Source: Taxillus chinensis (Eukaryota > Streptophyta > Magnoliopsida > Santalales > Loranthaceae). Taken from it: a stretch of DNA of 64,000 bases. Every line of letters begins with the position of its first letter. Within the stretch, counting starts at the first letter, position 1. A model generated the notes under the pieces. It saw only the letters and a program-made list of their open reading frames with translations. It ran no database searches and had not been told where the DNA came from. Both the position numbers and the translations under genes were made by a program. Below are positions 35,296 through 46,455 of the stretch, one piece after another. Location: positions 49,119,284 through 49,183,283 of the forward strand of contig CM042091.1 of the NCBI GenBank assembly GCA_023512835.1, written 5' to 3'.

Positions 35296-35838
35296 TGATA
35301 TTGGTTTGTTACATGATATTAGAAGGTATCTGTCTAATAATTTTGCAATGAAAGATATGGGTGGGGCATCTTATGTGATAGGAATAAAAATATTCTTTGA
35401 TAGATCACAATGATTGTTAGGATTGTCTCAAAAGGCTTACATTGACAAAGTATTAGAGAGAGTTAAGATGGAAAAGTGCTCTGCAGGGATAGTTCCAATT
35501 CAGAAAGAAACAAATTTAGTGAGATGTAATGTTCCAAAAATGATTTGGAACGAAAGGTAATGGAGGCTATTCCATATTTGTCAGTTGTTTGGAGCTTATT
35601 GTATGTCCAGACATGTACTCAACCAGACATTAGTTTTGCTGTTGGGATGTTAAGCCGATATCAATGTAATCCTGGAATAGATCATTAGAATGCTGCAAAA
35701 AAAGTATTCAAATATTTACAAGGCACTAAGGATCACATGCTCATATACAGGAAATCCAACCACCCTGAGGTGATTGGGTATTCATATTCAGACTATGTAG
35801 GTTATGTAGATTCAAGAAAATCTATATTTGTTTATTGA
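35296..35838 (+). pseudogene. copia RT C-terminus and RNase H start, first copy
   Basis: NDIGLLHDIRRYLSNNFAMKDMGGASYVIG continues RT directly after the MITE. From 35405 to 35835 the sequence (SQKAYIDKVLERVK, TQPDISFAVGMLSRYQ, YLQGTKDHMLIYRK) is repeated at 37355-37785. It is interrupted by the LTR-like block at 35836. Confidence 0.85.
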
Positions 35839-37346
35839 CATGTGGAATTTATGTATTAGGTTTATGTATGTTTTATCTCCCATTTGCATGTCTTTTTATG
35901 CTTGAGTGTGTGTTTTTCGTATTATTTTAGGATATATTATGCTTGTGTAGTTTTGTGTGTGTTTTGCTTTATTTTGTAGGTTTTCCTAGGAAATGGGAGG
36001 TAAGGAATTCACATTAAGGATGAGCATGGTAGCCAAAGAGGACAGGGAGCAAGTATGAAGCAATTTAAGCATGCACGTGTCTAGTACACGTGACAAGGGT
36101 GGATACGTGCATGCTTATTCATGAAGCCAATGATATTTCAAGCACTTTTAGTTCTTGCACGAGTGTCAAAATCGCATGCACGTGTCCAATGGTGGACACG
36201 TGTGCAAAGGGAATTGTAGGAAATATTATTTGAAGCAACTTTTGTTCTTGCACGTATTGGAAAATTAGTGTTTATCATCGACAAATCCTTGGACACGTGC
36301 ACTCCTATTCTGCTCCAAAACAGCGATGTTTAACTTAGGTACGACTTGGTGATTTTTAATGAAGGTTAAATAGGAGATTACACATATAATGGCGGCCTTA
36401 GATTAAAGTGGTGGATATCTATAAATAGAGGAGGGAGGCAGATGTGTCTAGGGAGGCTAGAAAACCTTAGAGAAAAGGAGGCACTGGTAGAGGAACCCTA
36501 AAGGCGTTTTTGGCCTAGAGAAGGAGAGAGGATCCTCCATATCGCCTGCAATGCCATATCAGAGAGGAGGAGCATTGAACGGCCATTCATTCAGAATCAG
36601 GGATTGTGACAATCCTAGTTCGTGTGGGTGATTCAGTGGGAGATTTTATGCCATCAACAAAGGAGAGAAGAGCGTGGTCTTCAAGAGTGGGACACCACTG
36701 GACAATTTTACACCTTCTAAGTTAGGCTTTTATGTATTTATGCATAAACTATTTTTATTCTGGAATTATGTAATTTAAGTTCTGAACTCTATGTGTTTAA
36801 TTGAATGTTTGAATGAAATCTTCATGTGTTGTGGTTTATAAAACTATCTATGGATTTTATTACCACGGTAAATGCATATAGAGTGGACCAAGCCTATATG
36901 AATTTACAAACATAATGAGTCACTGGGTTTTTGGGTTTGATTCATATGGACCAAATGGGATCAAATCATAATTAGTAAATTCACCTGGACCAAAGGGAAT
37001 TGAATAATGTGATATGATGAATTTTGAATGTTTGAGAAAATAACTTGAAGGATGAATTTAGGTGAACTAATTTTAAGAAATCTTAAAGCTTAACTGAAAT
37101 CTCCAACTCTCTAAAATTTCTCCTTTTTACCTTAGTTTAGGTTTTTATTTTATTCTACTTATTTTATTTTATTTTATTTAGCAATTATTAATTTGATTTC
37201 TCTAGACAAAACTAGGATTATAAATTTTAGTGCTTGCTGCAATAGATTCTTTTGTGCATTTCTGTGGGATCGACCCTAACTTATCACACTACAGGTAGTT
37301 AGGACATTATAAATTATATTTTGATAGCGTAAGGCGACTAAAACGC
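35836..37346 (+). repeat. Solo LTR-like block with TTTAT target duplication
   Basis: Begins TGACATGTGGAATTTATG. It has a TATA box (TCTATAAATAGAGG, about 36418-36431) and, near the end, GGGATCGACCC and GATAGCGTAAGGCGACTA phrases like those of the solo LTR at 27277. TTTAT flanks it (35831-35835 and 37347-37351). After the right flank the sequence does not continue the copia frame but jumps back to the start of the duplicated segment. Confidence 0.65.
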
Positions 37347-37354
37347 TTTATTAC

Positions 37355-38201
37355 AATGATTGTTAGGATTGTCTCAAAAGGCTTACATTGACAAAGTATT
37401 AGAGAGAGTTAAAATGGAAAAGTGCTCTGCAGGGATAGTTTCAATTCAAAAAGAGACAAATTTAGTGAGATGCAATGTTCCAAAAATGATTTCGAACGAA
37501 AGGTAATGAAGGTTATTCCATATTTGTCAGTTGTTGGGAGTCTATTGTATGTCTAGACATGCAATCGACCAGACATTAGTTTTGTTGTTAGGATGTTAAG
37601 CAGATATCAAAGTAATCTTGGAATAGATAATTAGAAGGCTGCAAAAAAAGTGTTTAAATATTTACAAGGCACTAAGGATCACATGCTCATATACAGGAAA
37701 TCCAACCACCCTGAGGTGATTGGGTATTCATATTCAGACTATGTAGGTTATGTAGATTCAAGAAAATCTACATTTGGTTATATGTTCCTATTAGCTGGAG
37801 GAGCAGTTTCATAGAAAAGTGGAAAACAGTCCATCATTGATACTTCCACTATGGAGGCCGAATTCGTGGCATGCTTTGAGGCAATTGTTCATGCATTGTG
37901 GTTGCAGAAGTTTATTTCATGTCTAAACATTATTGACAGTATAACTAGACTGTTGAGACTTTATTGTGATAATTTTGCAACTGTTTTCTTTTCAAAGAAT
38001 GATAAGTATTCTAAAGGTACAAAACACATGGATTTAAAGTACTTGTCAATTAAAGAAGAAGTGCAAAAATATAAAGTGTCAATTGAGCATATTAGTACTA
38101 ATCTAATAATAGTGGATCCGTTGATTAAAGGATTACTGCCCAAAACATTCATTGGCCATGTTGGAAGTATGAGTATAATAGATAAATCCTTGTTGACATG
38201 A
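37355..38201 (+). pseudogene. copia RT C-terminus (second copy) and RNase H
   Basis: 37355-37785 repeats 35405-35835 at about 95% by eye, then continues into RNase H: STMEAEFVACFEAIVHALWLQKFI, LRLYCDNFATVFFSKNDKYSKGTKHMDLKYL and VDPLIKGLLP, with stop after LLT at 38199-38201. The catalytic DE(A)E and SD/CD motifs are partly changed. Confidence 0.85.
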
Positions 38202-38777
38202 TATTCAGATGTGTACTGTGAGGACTCGTGTCCTAGTTTAGAGAGTTATAGGTTGAGATGTGCCTTTTTGGTGATAAAATTCTGGTTTCATGTGTATTTT
38301 CTGGTATTTTGGAGTAAGCAAAGGGGATAAGGGTCAAATCCGGAGCATCAAGTCAAATCCGAGACACTAATGATATGGAGTCAGGATTCGAGCGATCCCT
38401 TAGCGCGGAGTAAGGATCTGAGTGATCCCTTCACACGGAGTACGGATCCGAGCGATCCCTTAGCACAGAGCAAGCCTCGGTAGTCCGGAGTAATCCATCA
38501 TGTTACTAGCGTGGATTGATCTGCAGCATCAGTGATCCAGAGTAGTGGAGGTTGACATGAGATCAACGCGTGTTCTGGGCCATGTCAATATAATATAACG
38601 TGTCTTCTTTGTTATATATATATTCGGTATTTTTTTGGAGGGAGAAACCCTAGCTACCATCGCAGTTATATGATCCAATCATTTCAATTTAATTATAGAT
38701 GTTTTGATTGATTCAATGAAAGGTGCACATTTAAAGTTGTTGAATCATCAAGTCTTGATATGAGCCAAGTGGGAGAT
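38202..38777 (+). other. Copia 3' spacer with a 30-bp minisatellite and polypurine tract
   Basis: Three tandem 30-bp units (38377-38466) share the phrase GAGCGATCCCTTAGC. The rest is non-coding and ends with AAGTGGGAGAT (about 38767-38777), the polypurine tract. Confidence 0.6.
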
Positions 38778-39138
38778 TGTTGGATTATTATTTTATTTTT
38801 AATAATCTATTATGTGACTTATGTAATTAAAAGGCTTACATACTATTAAAGGACTGCATGTAATTAAAAGATTATTTCTAAATTAATAAAGGTCCAATAT
38901 GATGATTGTTATACTTAATAGAAATTGAATGAAGAGTTATTTATATACATGTATTTCTTCATTTTCGCTTTACGTAGGATTTACGCAACAGCATGTAGTG
39001 ATAATTCTTTTCCATTAAAGAATACTATTAAAAAAACAAAAAGTAATAAAATTAATTCATTCAATTCATTCATGTATTTAGCTTATAGCTTATAGTTTGT
39101 ATTTAATAATTCTAGACACGAATGATCATGATTCTTAC
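38778..39138 (+). repeat. 3' LTR of the large copia element
   Basis: Collinear with 26538-26922. The end point is approximate because similarity fades after the TAATAATTCTAGACA phrase near 39105-39119. Confidence 0.75.
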
Positions 39139-39750
39139 TTGATATTTGCGTAGGCAGGCCGTACGTGCACGTTTGACCGGAAAGAGAGCTGTTATTTATT
39201 TCTGTTTCGTCATTCAAATTTTAAAAACAATGAATTTCCTTTGGTTCGACTGAAAAAAAACACTGCCAACAATTATATATATATATATATCGTTTTTTTC
39301 TATATCGGATATAATTAATTTTTTAACCATGAAAGTTAAATAAAAGTTATTTAATTTATTTTAAACATGTGAGGCAAGTTTTATTATGAAACTTTTCTAG
39401 AAGCAAACTAATTAACGGGTACATTACATAAAGTTTCATATTATCAGAATTGTCTAATTAGTAAGTAACTGTAATAATGTGGCAGTTCATTGGATTCATA
39501 TAAGGTACAATAATATCGATTCCATGTATAATTTCTCTTTACATAAATGTATTACCCTGCCCAATATATTTTATTCGACGGCAAATTATGAAATAAAAAA
39601 CAAGAAACAAAAAGGGTACCTGTCAAATGGTATTGATATGTAGATATAAATTATAATTATATATGTTGATAAACGAGAACCTCCAAGATGTGGGCTTTTT
39701 TATTTTTGATAATTAAGAAGAAATTAGGACCTGTGTGGGCATAGTCATCT
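39139..39750. other. AT-rich intergenic DNA downstream of the STIG1 gene
   Basis: No gene. It includes an AT microsatellite (about 39272-39291). It lies on the 3' side of the minus-strand STIG1 gene and should include its 3' UTR. AATAAA-type hexamers on the minus strand are present but I cannot single one out. Confidence 0.4.
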
Positions 39751-40257
39751 TCACGCATAATTGCACATCCCATAGATGCAGCGGTGGCCGTGCTTGCATT
39801 TGTTGCCGCACTTGCCGCAGTTGTGCATATCGTAGGCGAGGTTGACGCACCCTCCGTTGCAGCACGAGTTGTCGAACTTGCACTTGCGCTTGCACTCGCC
39901 GCAGTTGGCCCTGTCGGTGAGCAGGTCCGTGCACTTGTGGTTGCAGCAAGTGTTGTTCAGCTTGTGACCAGAATGGCTGAAACACGCGTTGTTGTTCTTT
40001 GGACAGTACTGGCTGTGGCTGCCGTAACCGTAGGGCGTCCTCAGGTTGTTGGCCGCCTCTACCAGAAACCTACTCGCCCGCTTCGTCTGCGGCAAAGATG
40101 ACGACGACGACGACGACGAAGAAGAAGAGGCTTCCACGGATGGCGTGGCGTCGTTATTTTCTTCTTGAAGCTGCATGTTCTTCATCGTGAGAGCGATGGT
40201 TAAAGCCATTGCTATGGCTGTGATCAGGGCTACAACTTTGATCACCTTCATCCCCAT
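39751..40257 (-). CDS. STIG1-like secreted cysteine-rich protein
   Basis: Intronless, 168 residues. Residues 1-28 (MGMKVIKVVALITAIAMALT...) are a signal peptide. A low-complexity linker follows with a run of eleven Ser (about 45-55) and a basic KRASRFLVE stretch. Residues about 83-168 form the STIG1 domain with 16 cysteines in CC, CxxC and CGxC patterns (TCCNHKC, NCGECKRKC, SCCNGGC, NCGKCGNKC). Family members are apoplastic proteins of reproductive and other tissues, including the stigma/pollen-tube STIG1 proteins; the specific role here is unknown. The ATG at 40257 is the first in frame and suits the signal peptide. A TATA box lies about 115 bp upstream. The frame is complete and the local GC content is much higher than in the flanks. 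Confidence 0.92.
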   Translation of the reverse strand: MGMKVIKVVALITAIAMALTIALTMKNMQLQEENNDATPSVEASSSSSSSSSSSLPQTKRASRFLVEAANNLRTPYGYGSHSQYCPKNNNACFSHSGHKLNNTCCNHKCTDLLTDRANCGECKRKCKFDNSCCNGGCVNLAYDMHNCGKCGNKCKHGHRCIYGMCNYA

Positions 40258-40370
40258 TTGAAGATGAGGAGAAGCGAGAGATCGATGAGATCCTGAGGAA
40301 GAGGGAGATTGCTGTGCTTTTCTTTTATTTCTGTTCTCGCTGTGGGGAAATATTGAGGCCCTGGGTTGCT

Positions 40371-40380
40371 GTTTATATAG
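40371..40380 (-). promoter_or_regulatory. TATA box of the STIG1-like gene
   Basis: CTATATAAAC on the minus strand, about 115 bp upstream of the ATG, in a good position for a short 5' UTR. Confidence 0.65.
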
Positions 40381-40460
40381 AAATCAAAAGCGTGGGTGGT
40401 AGGGGGGTAAGGGATTGTTGACGCTGAAAAGCTGGCAGAAGGGGGGATTTTTGGGATTGA

Positions 40461-40483
40461 TGCATGCATGCATATGCATGCAG
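40461..40483. promoter_or_regulatory. Cluster of RY-type CATGCA elements
   Basis: Overlapping TGCATGCATGCA and ATGCATGCA palindromes about 80-110 bp upstream of the STIG1 TATA box. CATGCATG (RY repeat) is the known target of B3-domain factors of the ABI3/FUS3/LEC2 type. Whether it works here is inference. Confidence 0.5.
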
Positions 40484-41891
40484 TCGACTTTTAATTATAT
40501 AAACATTATATATACTTTCTTGAGGTCATTTGGACGTAAACGTGAGAGAACAATTATATAATTATATATAATAGTTTCTGTTCCATGCACGAAAGCTACT
40601 TATTTTCTGCACTACCAAGATATATGGGCGATCGGTGTTAATACTACCATAGAAAATATGATGTGGAGACCATTCAACTCAAAAGTCCTTTGTTGATTGT
40701 ATTTTTATTCATTTATGGGCTACGGATTCAAGTTGAATATAATCATTCCAGTCGTCATATATAAATTTAAATCTTGCCATCTGATCATTCCTTAACAAAT
40801 AAGTGTTATATAACTTTAATCTCTGAGATAGCGGCAAAGGCCGTATGCACAAGGGCGTTTTCTATCATGCGATTGTGCGTCCAAAATCTATTGCATACGA
40901 AAATTAGTGTACGCCTAACTAAGCACTTTCCATAAAGCTAACTTCTTCTTATAAGCTCGTTTGAGAAGTACGAGTATGGTAAAGGTGTTTAATTAACAAA
41001 AAGATGCTTAAAAATTTATTATAAGCACTTAAAGTACTTTGTTAGAAAACTAATTACTTCTGCTTACAAGGACTACATATAAGTTTAGCCGAGCATGTTT
41101 TAAAAATCATCCACCAATAAAAAAGCTAAAAAAAAGTGTAATACTGGGCACGCAACTCATGGAATGTTGCTGGGCTAAGCAAAGTCGGGCGGCATGGAGA
41201 AAGATAATTAATCTGAAAGTGATTGACGAGCACAAGCTGTATGTACGCGAGGCGGCGGAGCCAAACTTGGGAAGGGGTTCTTCTCCCTCCACGCATACCT
41301 GCATCTTGAAATTAAATTCATATTTAAAAATCACTGGTAAGACTTTGCGGTGGTCAGGTGGTGAATCAACACTTCCTTCCCGTCACGCATTTCTCTCCAT
41401 ATAAAAGATTCTGAAGGTTCACATGTGTTTACCCTAAATTATTCTCAAATTTAATTTTTAAAATCATTAACGTAATTAAAATTAATCTGAAATTTATCAC
41501 CGTATTAATTCTAACATTTGTTAAAATTAATTCAACTTTTTGATTATTTTTTTTATAGCCGCCGGTAACTAAGATTAAGTAGTTATACATAAAGATTGTA
41601 TATATAGTGTGCACTTCGCATCGGAACAGCCAAAATTTAGAAAAACAAATCAGATGATGTTGGTGTGAGCTCACACCGGCTGCTTGCATGTAGTATTTTT
41701 TTTAACGAAATTTAAAACATTAGGAATTAAAAAGATATAAAAAATACGATCATACAAAATATTTCTTCTCAAAACAATATATAAAATAATTATTCTTAAT
41801 TTATTATAATATATTTTTCAAAAAAAAAATACTTATCTTTACATTACTAAAATCATTTATTGAATATATATTAAAGGACGGTGTGACTTGG
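40484..41891. other. Intergenic DNA, no gene seen
   Basis: AT-rich. A moderately GC-rich patch (41150-41400) holds only unconvincing short frames. No paired repeats were recognised. Confidence 0.4.
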
Positions 41892-42559
41892 TATTACAAG
41901 AAACTGGGACTTAAGCGGCGTTTATGAGCGGTGTTTTTATTACTTGCCGCTAGAAATACACATTTGCGGTGTTTTTTCGGACGCCACAAAAATAACATAT
42001 TTAGTGGCGTTTTTAAAAACACACGCCGCAATAGTATTTGACAATTGGATATATATATATAATGCTAATTCAATTTCGTTTTTGTTTTTGGCCACTTGGT
42101 GTTAGTGAGTTATCTGCATTGTCAGGAATCAAGATTCAATTTTCCATGCCCATTTCACACACTATTATATCTTTTAAATGAGGCTTATGCATGAGGTAGA
42201 GTTATTTTTAGGTCTATATGTTTTAAATGAGACTTATACATGCATTAGATTAGTTATTTTAAATTAACATTTTATTTATATTTTCAAGGTACTAATTGCT
42301 ATAATTTTACTTGTATACAATATTATGCTTAATGTTACGATTTAACTCCAAATAATAGATTTCTCCCACAATGACACATTTAAATGTCATTTGAGCATAA
42401 GAAGTCAAACTATGGATAAGAGTTTGATGCAAAAGCCTAGATTGAGTTCTAAATATCTTCAAGGAGTGTATAACTTTTTACGGTTTGCTTCACAACATTC
42501 ATGAGTTCCTGGGATGCTTTTTTATCCTTGTGTAAACTCATTTTTTCTTAGTACAGTTG

Positions 42560-43080
42560 AGGTACATGACCATGTGAGGTGTATGGTTTTAGTCCAGGTT
42601 ATGATTGTTGGTATTATCATAGTGAGTCTTTTCCTACATAGACTAGCCCTGAAGATTTGAATACCCATAACTATTTTGAGGATCATACTGGTTTAAATTT
42701 ACTGTTACATGATGTGTTTCAAATGAATGGAGTTACACAAAACAAGGAACAAGCAACACAACAATTAAATGAAGTTTTTTAGGATGGTGAAAGATTTGTA
42801 AGAACCTTTGTATGAAGGATGCAAGCTAAGTAAACTGGAGACAATCGTTCGTTTGAATCACTTGAAATGTCTACATGGATGGAACAATAATTCAATGGAT
42901 CAGTTGTTGAATTTTCTTAAACAGTTACTTCCCGAAAATGCTAAATTTCCTAAAGACTTTTACAAGGGAAAAAAGATTATCAAAGACTTAGGTCTTGGGT
43001 ATACAAGAGAAAAAAGATTATCAAAGACTTAGGTCTTGGGTATGAAAAAATCCATGCTTGCCCAAATAATTGCATGTTAT
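42560..43080 (+). pseudogene. CACTA TNP2-like transposase, N-terminal remnant
   Basis: Forward reading: FEDHTGLNLLLHDVFQMNG (about 42677-42735), then LYEGCKLSKLETIVRLNHLKC and MDQLLNFLKQLLPENAKFPKDFYKGKKIIKDLGLGY (42805-43002), then YEKIHACPNNCML near 43040-43080. This is the normal start of TNP2 transposases. A 41-bp exact-type tandem duplication (42961-43001 and 43002-43042) breaks the frame. The catalytic part is missing. Confidence 0.82.
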
Positions 43081-43252
43081 TTTAGGAAAAGACTGCTATT
43101 GATAAAGTTTACTCAATTTGTGGTGCATCTGGGTGGATTCAAGAGGACAATGAGAAAAAAATTAGCAGCAAAGGTATTGCGATGATTTCCTTTATAGCAA
43201 CGATTACAGAGATTATTTTGGTCTTCAAAAATAGCTTCTCAAATGGTGTGAC

Positions 43253-43795
43253 ATGCTGAAAATGAAAGATGGTCGAGCTCAGACATGGTCGGACTTGTAT
43301 ATACATAGTAGAAAAAGGAAAAATGGGGAACCAGTCATTGAGATTGCTTCAAGAAATATTGTAAGTCATTCATCATTAAATGTTGAAGTATGTGTTCTAC
43401 TAGATCGTCTCATGATTTTCTTATATATTGTTGTTGATTTATATGTGTATAGGAGGAAATGGAAACCCTCATATCTCAACAAGAAGTGGATCCATATGAA
43501 GGAATACGCGATCAAATTGTTTACACGGAGGGCGATGTATACAGTCAAGTGTTATCTAAAGATGAACGAAATGGGCGAATCTGTGGCCTTGCATTTGGCC
43601 TTACAATTTTCCGTACTCGTTTGTCTGATAAAGCATCATATTATGACTTCATTAAGCGGCAAATGCATGATACACATACCATCAAAACTTTATAGGAGAA
43701 GCTGCTAGAAAAGGAAGTTGAAAGAGTAGCAATAGAACAACAATTTGTTCAAAGAATCCAGGCCATGCAAGAGAAAGAAAAACAATATAAGGAAT
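43253..43795 (+). pseudogene. Transposase_24-like (Ptta/En/Spm) second CACTA protein remnant
   Basis: Exon-like reading to ...VIEIASRNIV (to 43360), a GT...AG intron 43361-43452, then EEMETLISQQEVDPYEGIRDQIVYTEGDVYSQVLSKDERNGRICGLAFGLT, which resembles the conserved ...GRVRGLGFG block of plant En/Spm accessory proteins. A stop at 43693-43695 precedes a Glu/Lys-rich coiled-coil-like tail (EKLLEKEVERVAIEQQF) to 43795. Not intact. Confidence 0.7.
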
Positions 43796-45275
43796 GATTT
43801 TGAATGCTTGAACAGTTAATTCCTACAATGGTAATTCCAAAAAATTTTATGTTCAAAGTTAATGTATGACTATAAATCATTCTTACGCAACTAATTAATT
43901 GCAAAATATCAATGGTGGTTCAAGGGATGAGGTGTCCTCGGGTTTGCAGCAGAAGTCTTCATGTGCTAGCCACCATAACTGAGATATTGCATGATATTCC
44001 CTAAAGGTATTACTTTTATAAAATTACTACTTTTGTTAGCCCCTATCACAAAAAAGTTGTGGTTTCCTCCTTAATGTGTTCACCACACCATAGCTTTTGC
44101 AATATTTAATTTTGTAATCTTTATTAATGTTGTTTGTTGTTCAAATGTAGACACTATCTTTCATGTTGTTTGTTGTTCAAATGTATATATATTTTTGTGC
44201 TCCACATGCATTATTCATGTCCCTTATTCACATTGGTGCTTCACTATCCCAGTCCCTGCACAGGCTACTCTTGTGGGAAGCTTATTTATTAATAACTCTT
44301 TCTTGCCCCACCCGTTGCAGGGTGTCAAGCACTAATGTACTATCCATGGCCTTTGAAAATGTTGTAATTAGTGTGTGACTGTAACAGTATATACTGACAC
44401 ACACTATATATAAAATGAACCAGTATATACTCACATACACACAAATGATTTGCACTTGAATCGTTGTGGGTATGAGGGAAAGGATACCTATGAAAGTGCA
44501 GTGATCGACGTGTCCTTTCAAACTGAAGATATATCATAAGAACACATTGATAACTACCTAGAAATACAGAGTTGTTTCTTGTGGGAAGCTTCTTTATTAA
44601 TAACTCTTTAATTTGTTGCACCACCTACTTCAGGGTGTCAGGTACTAACGTACCATCCATGGCCTTTGACACTTTGTAATTAGTGTGTGAGTGTAACCGA
44701 ATATACTCACACACACTATATATAAAATGAACTGGCCACACTCCTTAATTATTGTGTTTATTAAGGTAGGTTGTGAGAATATTAAGAACTGTTCAATAGA
44801 AATGTACACTACATGTGACACCTAGGAAGTCTGGAAATAAATCTGCCCTTCTGAACTTTGCAAACCAAGATTTGAAATCTGCCTTTGTCTGGGTTTCAAC
44901 AATTCTCTTGTTGGGAATGGTCTGGTAGTGCCATTGGGCTTAGGTGGCACAAAACTTGAGACAACCTTGCACAATTTAGCTTGGTCAAAAAGGCATGTCA
45001 TGATGCAGACTAGGCCAGAGTGAAGTTTCTTATTCCTTGTTTCATTCTTCTTTTTACATTAAAAATTAAGTTATTATTTTAAATCAATAGGCTAAAATCT
45101 GATTGCAACCCTCACAATTTCAATGCTTAAACATTAAAATTTGTTGATAATGTTTTTTTACATTGTTCTGTTGTTGTATACAATATATATCTATTTTGAT
45201 TATTCTATCATTAGTGTAATTTTTTTATGATGTAAACTAAAATTATTCAATTTTTTCATTTCAATGAGTACCTAA
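43796..45275. repeat. CACTA interior with a diverged direct duplication
   Basis: A block of about 155 bp at 44270-44424 recurs at 44577-44733. Shared phrases are CTTGTGGGAAGCTT, CCATGGCCTTTGA and ACACACTATATATAAAATGAAC. The remainder is non-coding. TRIM-2 starts at 45276. Confidence 0.6.
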
Positions 45276-45672
45276 TGTCACGGGGCCAGATTTCCTGCGC
45301 CTCTTAACCCATTGCGGCACTTAGCTTCTCTCTACACGGTCCACTAAGTTTAGCTTTTATGGGTTGAAGCGCACGTAGACTGGTTTCGCCCTACCATCGG
45401 GCTCATCAGGAGAACTGCTCCAGTTTCTGACCAGTTTGTGTAAGGATAGCCAAATCCCTTCTTCAACGTCAAGTCCTTGACTAGTAGCGTGCTCCCCGCA
45501 TTCAACCGGGTCGACACGTTTGAACTCTGAAGGAGCTCCATCCATTTTCCTCCACGAATTGCCTGAAACCTTCCGCTGCACACCGCTTCAACCTGCCCCT
45601 CTCTTATAAGAAGCACGAATACATTTCTGGATCATGCCACTGAGAAACATCCTGAATCCTCGGGGCGTGACA
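45276..45672 (-). repeat. TRIM-2 3' LTR
   Basis: Plus-strand ends TGTCACGGGG and GGGGCGTGACA. Collinear in reverse with 53081-53482. Confidence 0.88.
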
Positions 45673-46089
45673 TTCTCTTCTACCCAATTCTTGTAACATC
45701 CTCATTGCGGTTATTGACATCGCTTCCCCGTAGGCTGCGGCATCTTCACCTCAATGCCCTCCCGCTTGCCCAATGTCATCTGGTTGGATATCGCTTCCCC
45801 GCAGGCTACAACACCTTTACCAAGATTCTCTCTGCTCGCCCAATGTCCAAAGGATAGGAGGCTTCCAAGATCACTCCAACGCACTCCTTCGTACTTCCTT
45901 TCCGAACTCTATATCACACTCTAGGATACTCCACCTCTATGGACGCGAAGCGTGCAAGACACTACTGGTCGACTCACCTCTGTGAGCTCCCACCTTGGGA
46001 TCACGCTCGTCGCGAGAGTGCTCGATGAGTCTTCAAGATACGAGCCGGTTCGGCTCTGATACTACTTGTCACGGGGTCAAATTTCCTAC

Positions 46090-46455
46090 TATCACGGACC
46101 GAGGCTTATAGCATACTTAGGCTATTTTGGGGTATTTTTCCCTTGTAAAGTGTTGTACTTAGCTTATAGAGTAAGTTGTAGAGATTTTAGATTTCGATCA
46201 TATATGATGTCTCCTAGTGTCATACCCGAGAAAAGTGTTAGCATCTATATGTAGGGGAGTGGTGTTGTAAAACTTTCAAGAAATCAATACAATCGTTTGT
46301 TGCCTTCGTTTAATCGTTTTTTCGCTAAACGCTTCCCTTCACAATTGCTTCACAACGGATCGATGGGTTCCAATCGAAATGCGATGAGTTACACTGACCT
46401 AGCATTCCTTCGTACGGGTGGGAACTAGGTGCCGCACCGGTTAAACTGCTATAAA
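46090..46455 (+). repeat. Gypsy-A 5' LTR, first part
   Basis: Collinear with 57488-57854 (shared CTTAGGCTATTTTGGGGTA and ATCTATATGTAGGGGAGTG). It stops at GCTATAAA where Gypsy-B begins. Confidence 0.9.

Larger units (their letters stand above)
26538..39138 (+). mobile_element. Large, repeatedly invaded Ty1/copia element
   Basis: The LTRs at 26538-26922 and 38778 to about 39138 begin with the same TGTTGGATTATTATTTTA and stay collinear. A primer site (TTGATATCAGAGC) follows the left and AAGTGGGAGAT precedes the right. In forward order lie gag (29481-30165), knuckle/protease/pre-integrase (31507-32229), integrase (32240-32760), RT (34006-34590 and 35296-35470) and RNase H (to 38201). The order is interrupted by three LTR-like blocks, a TRIM array, a hAT MITE and a partial duplication. 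Without these it would be near 5-6 kb. All frames have stops. The right LTR end and target duplication are not resolved (left flank CATTT). Confidence 0.85.

Noticed and set aside
39713..40190. Several frames (Ala/Val-rich and Gln/Arg-rich) overlapping the STIG1 gene
   Set aside because: Shadows of the GC-rich Cys codons in other frames; the minus-strand frame with signal peptide and STIG1 domain explains the region.
41150..41400. Possible gene in a moderately GC-rich patch (plus-strand 81-residue frame)
   Set aside because: No domain, no homologous block, no promoter; left as intergenic.
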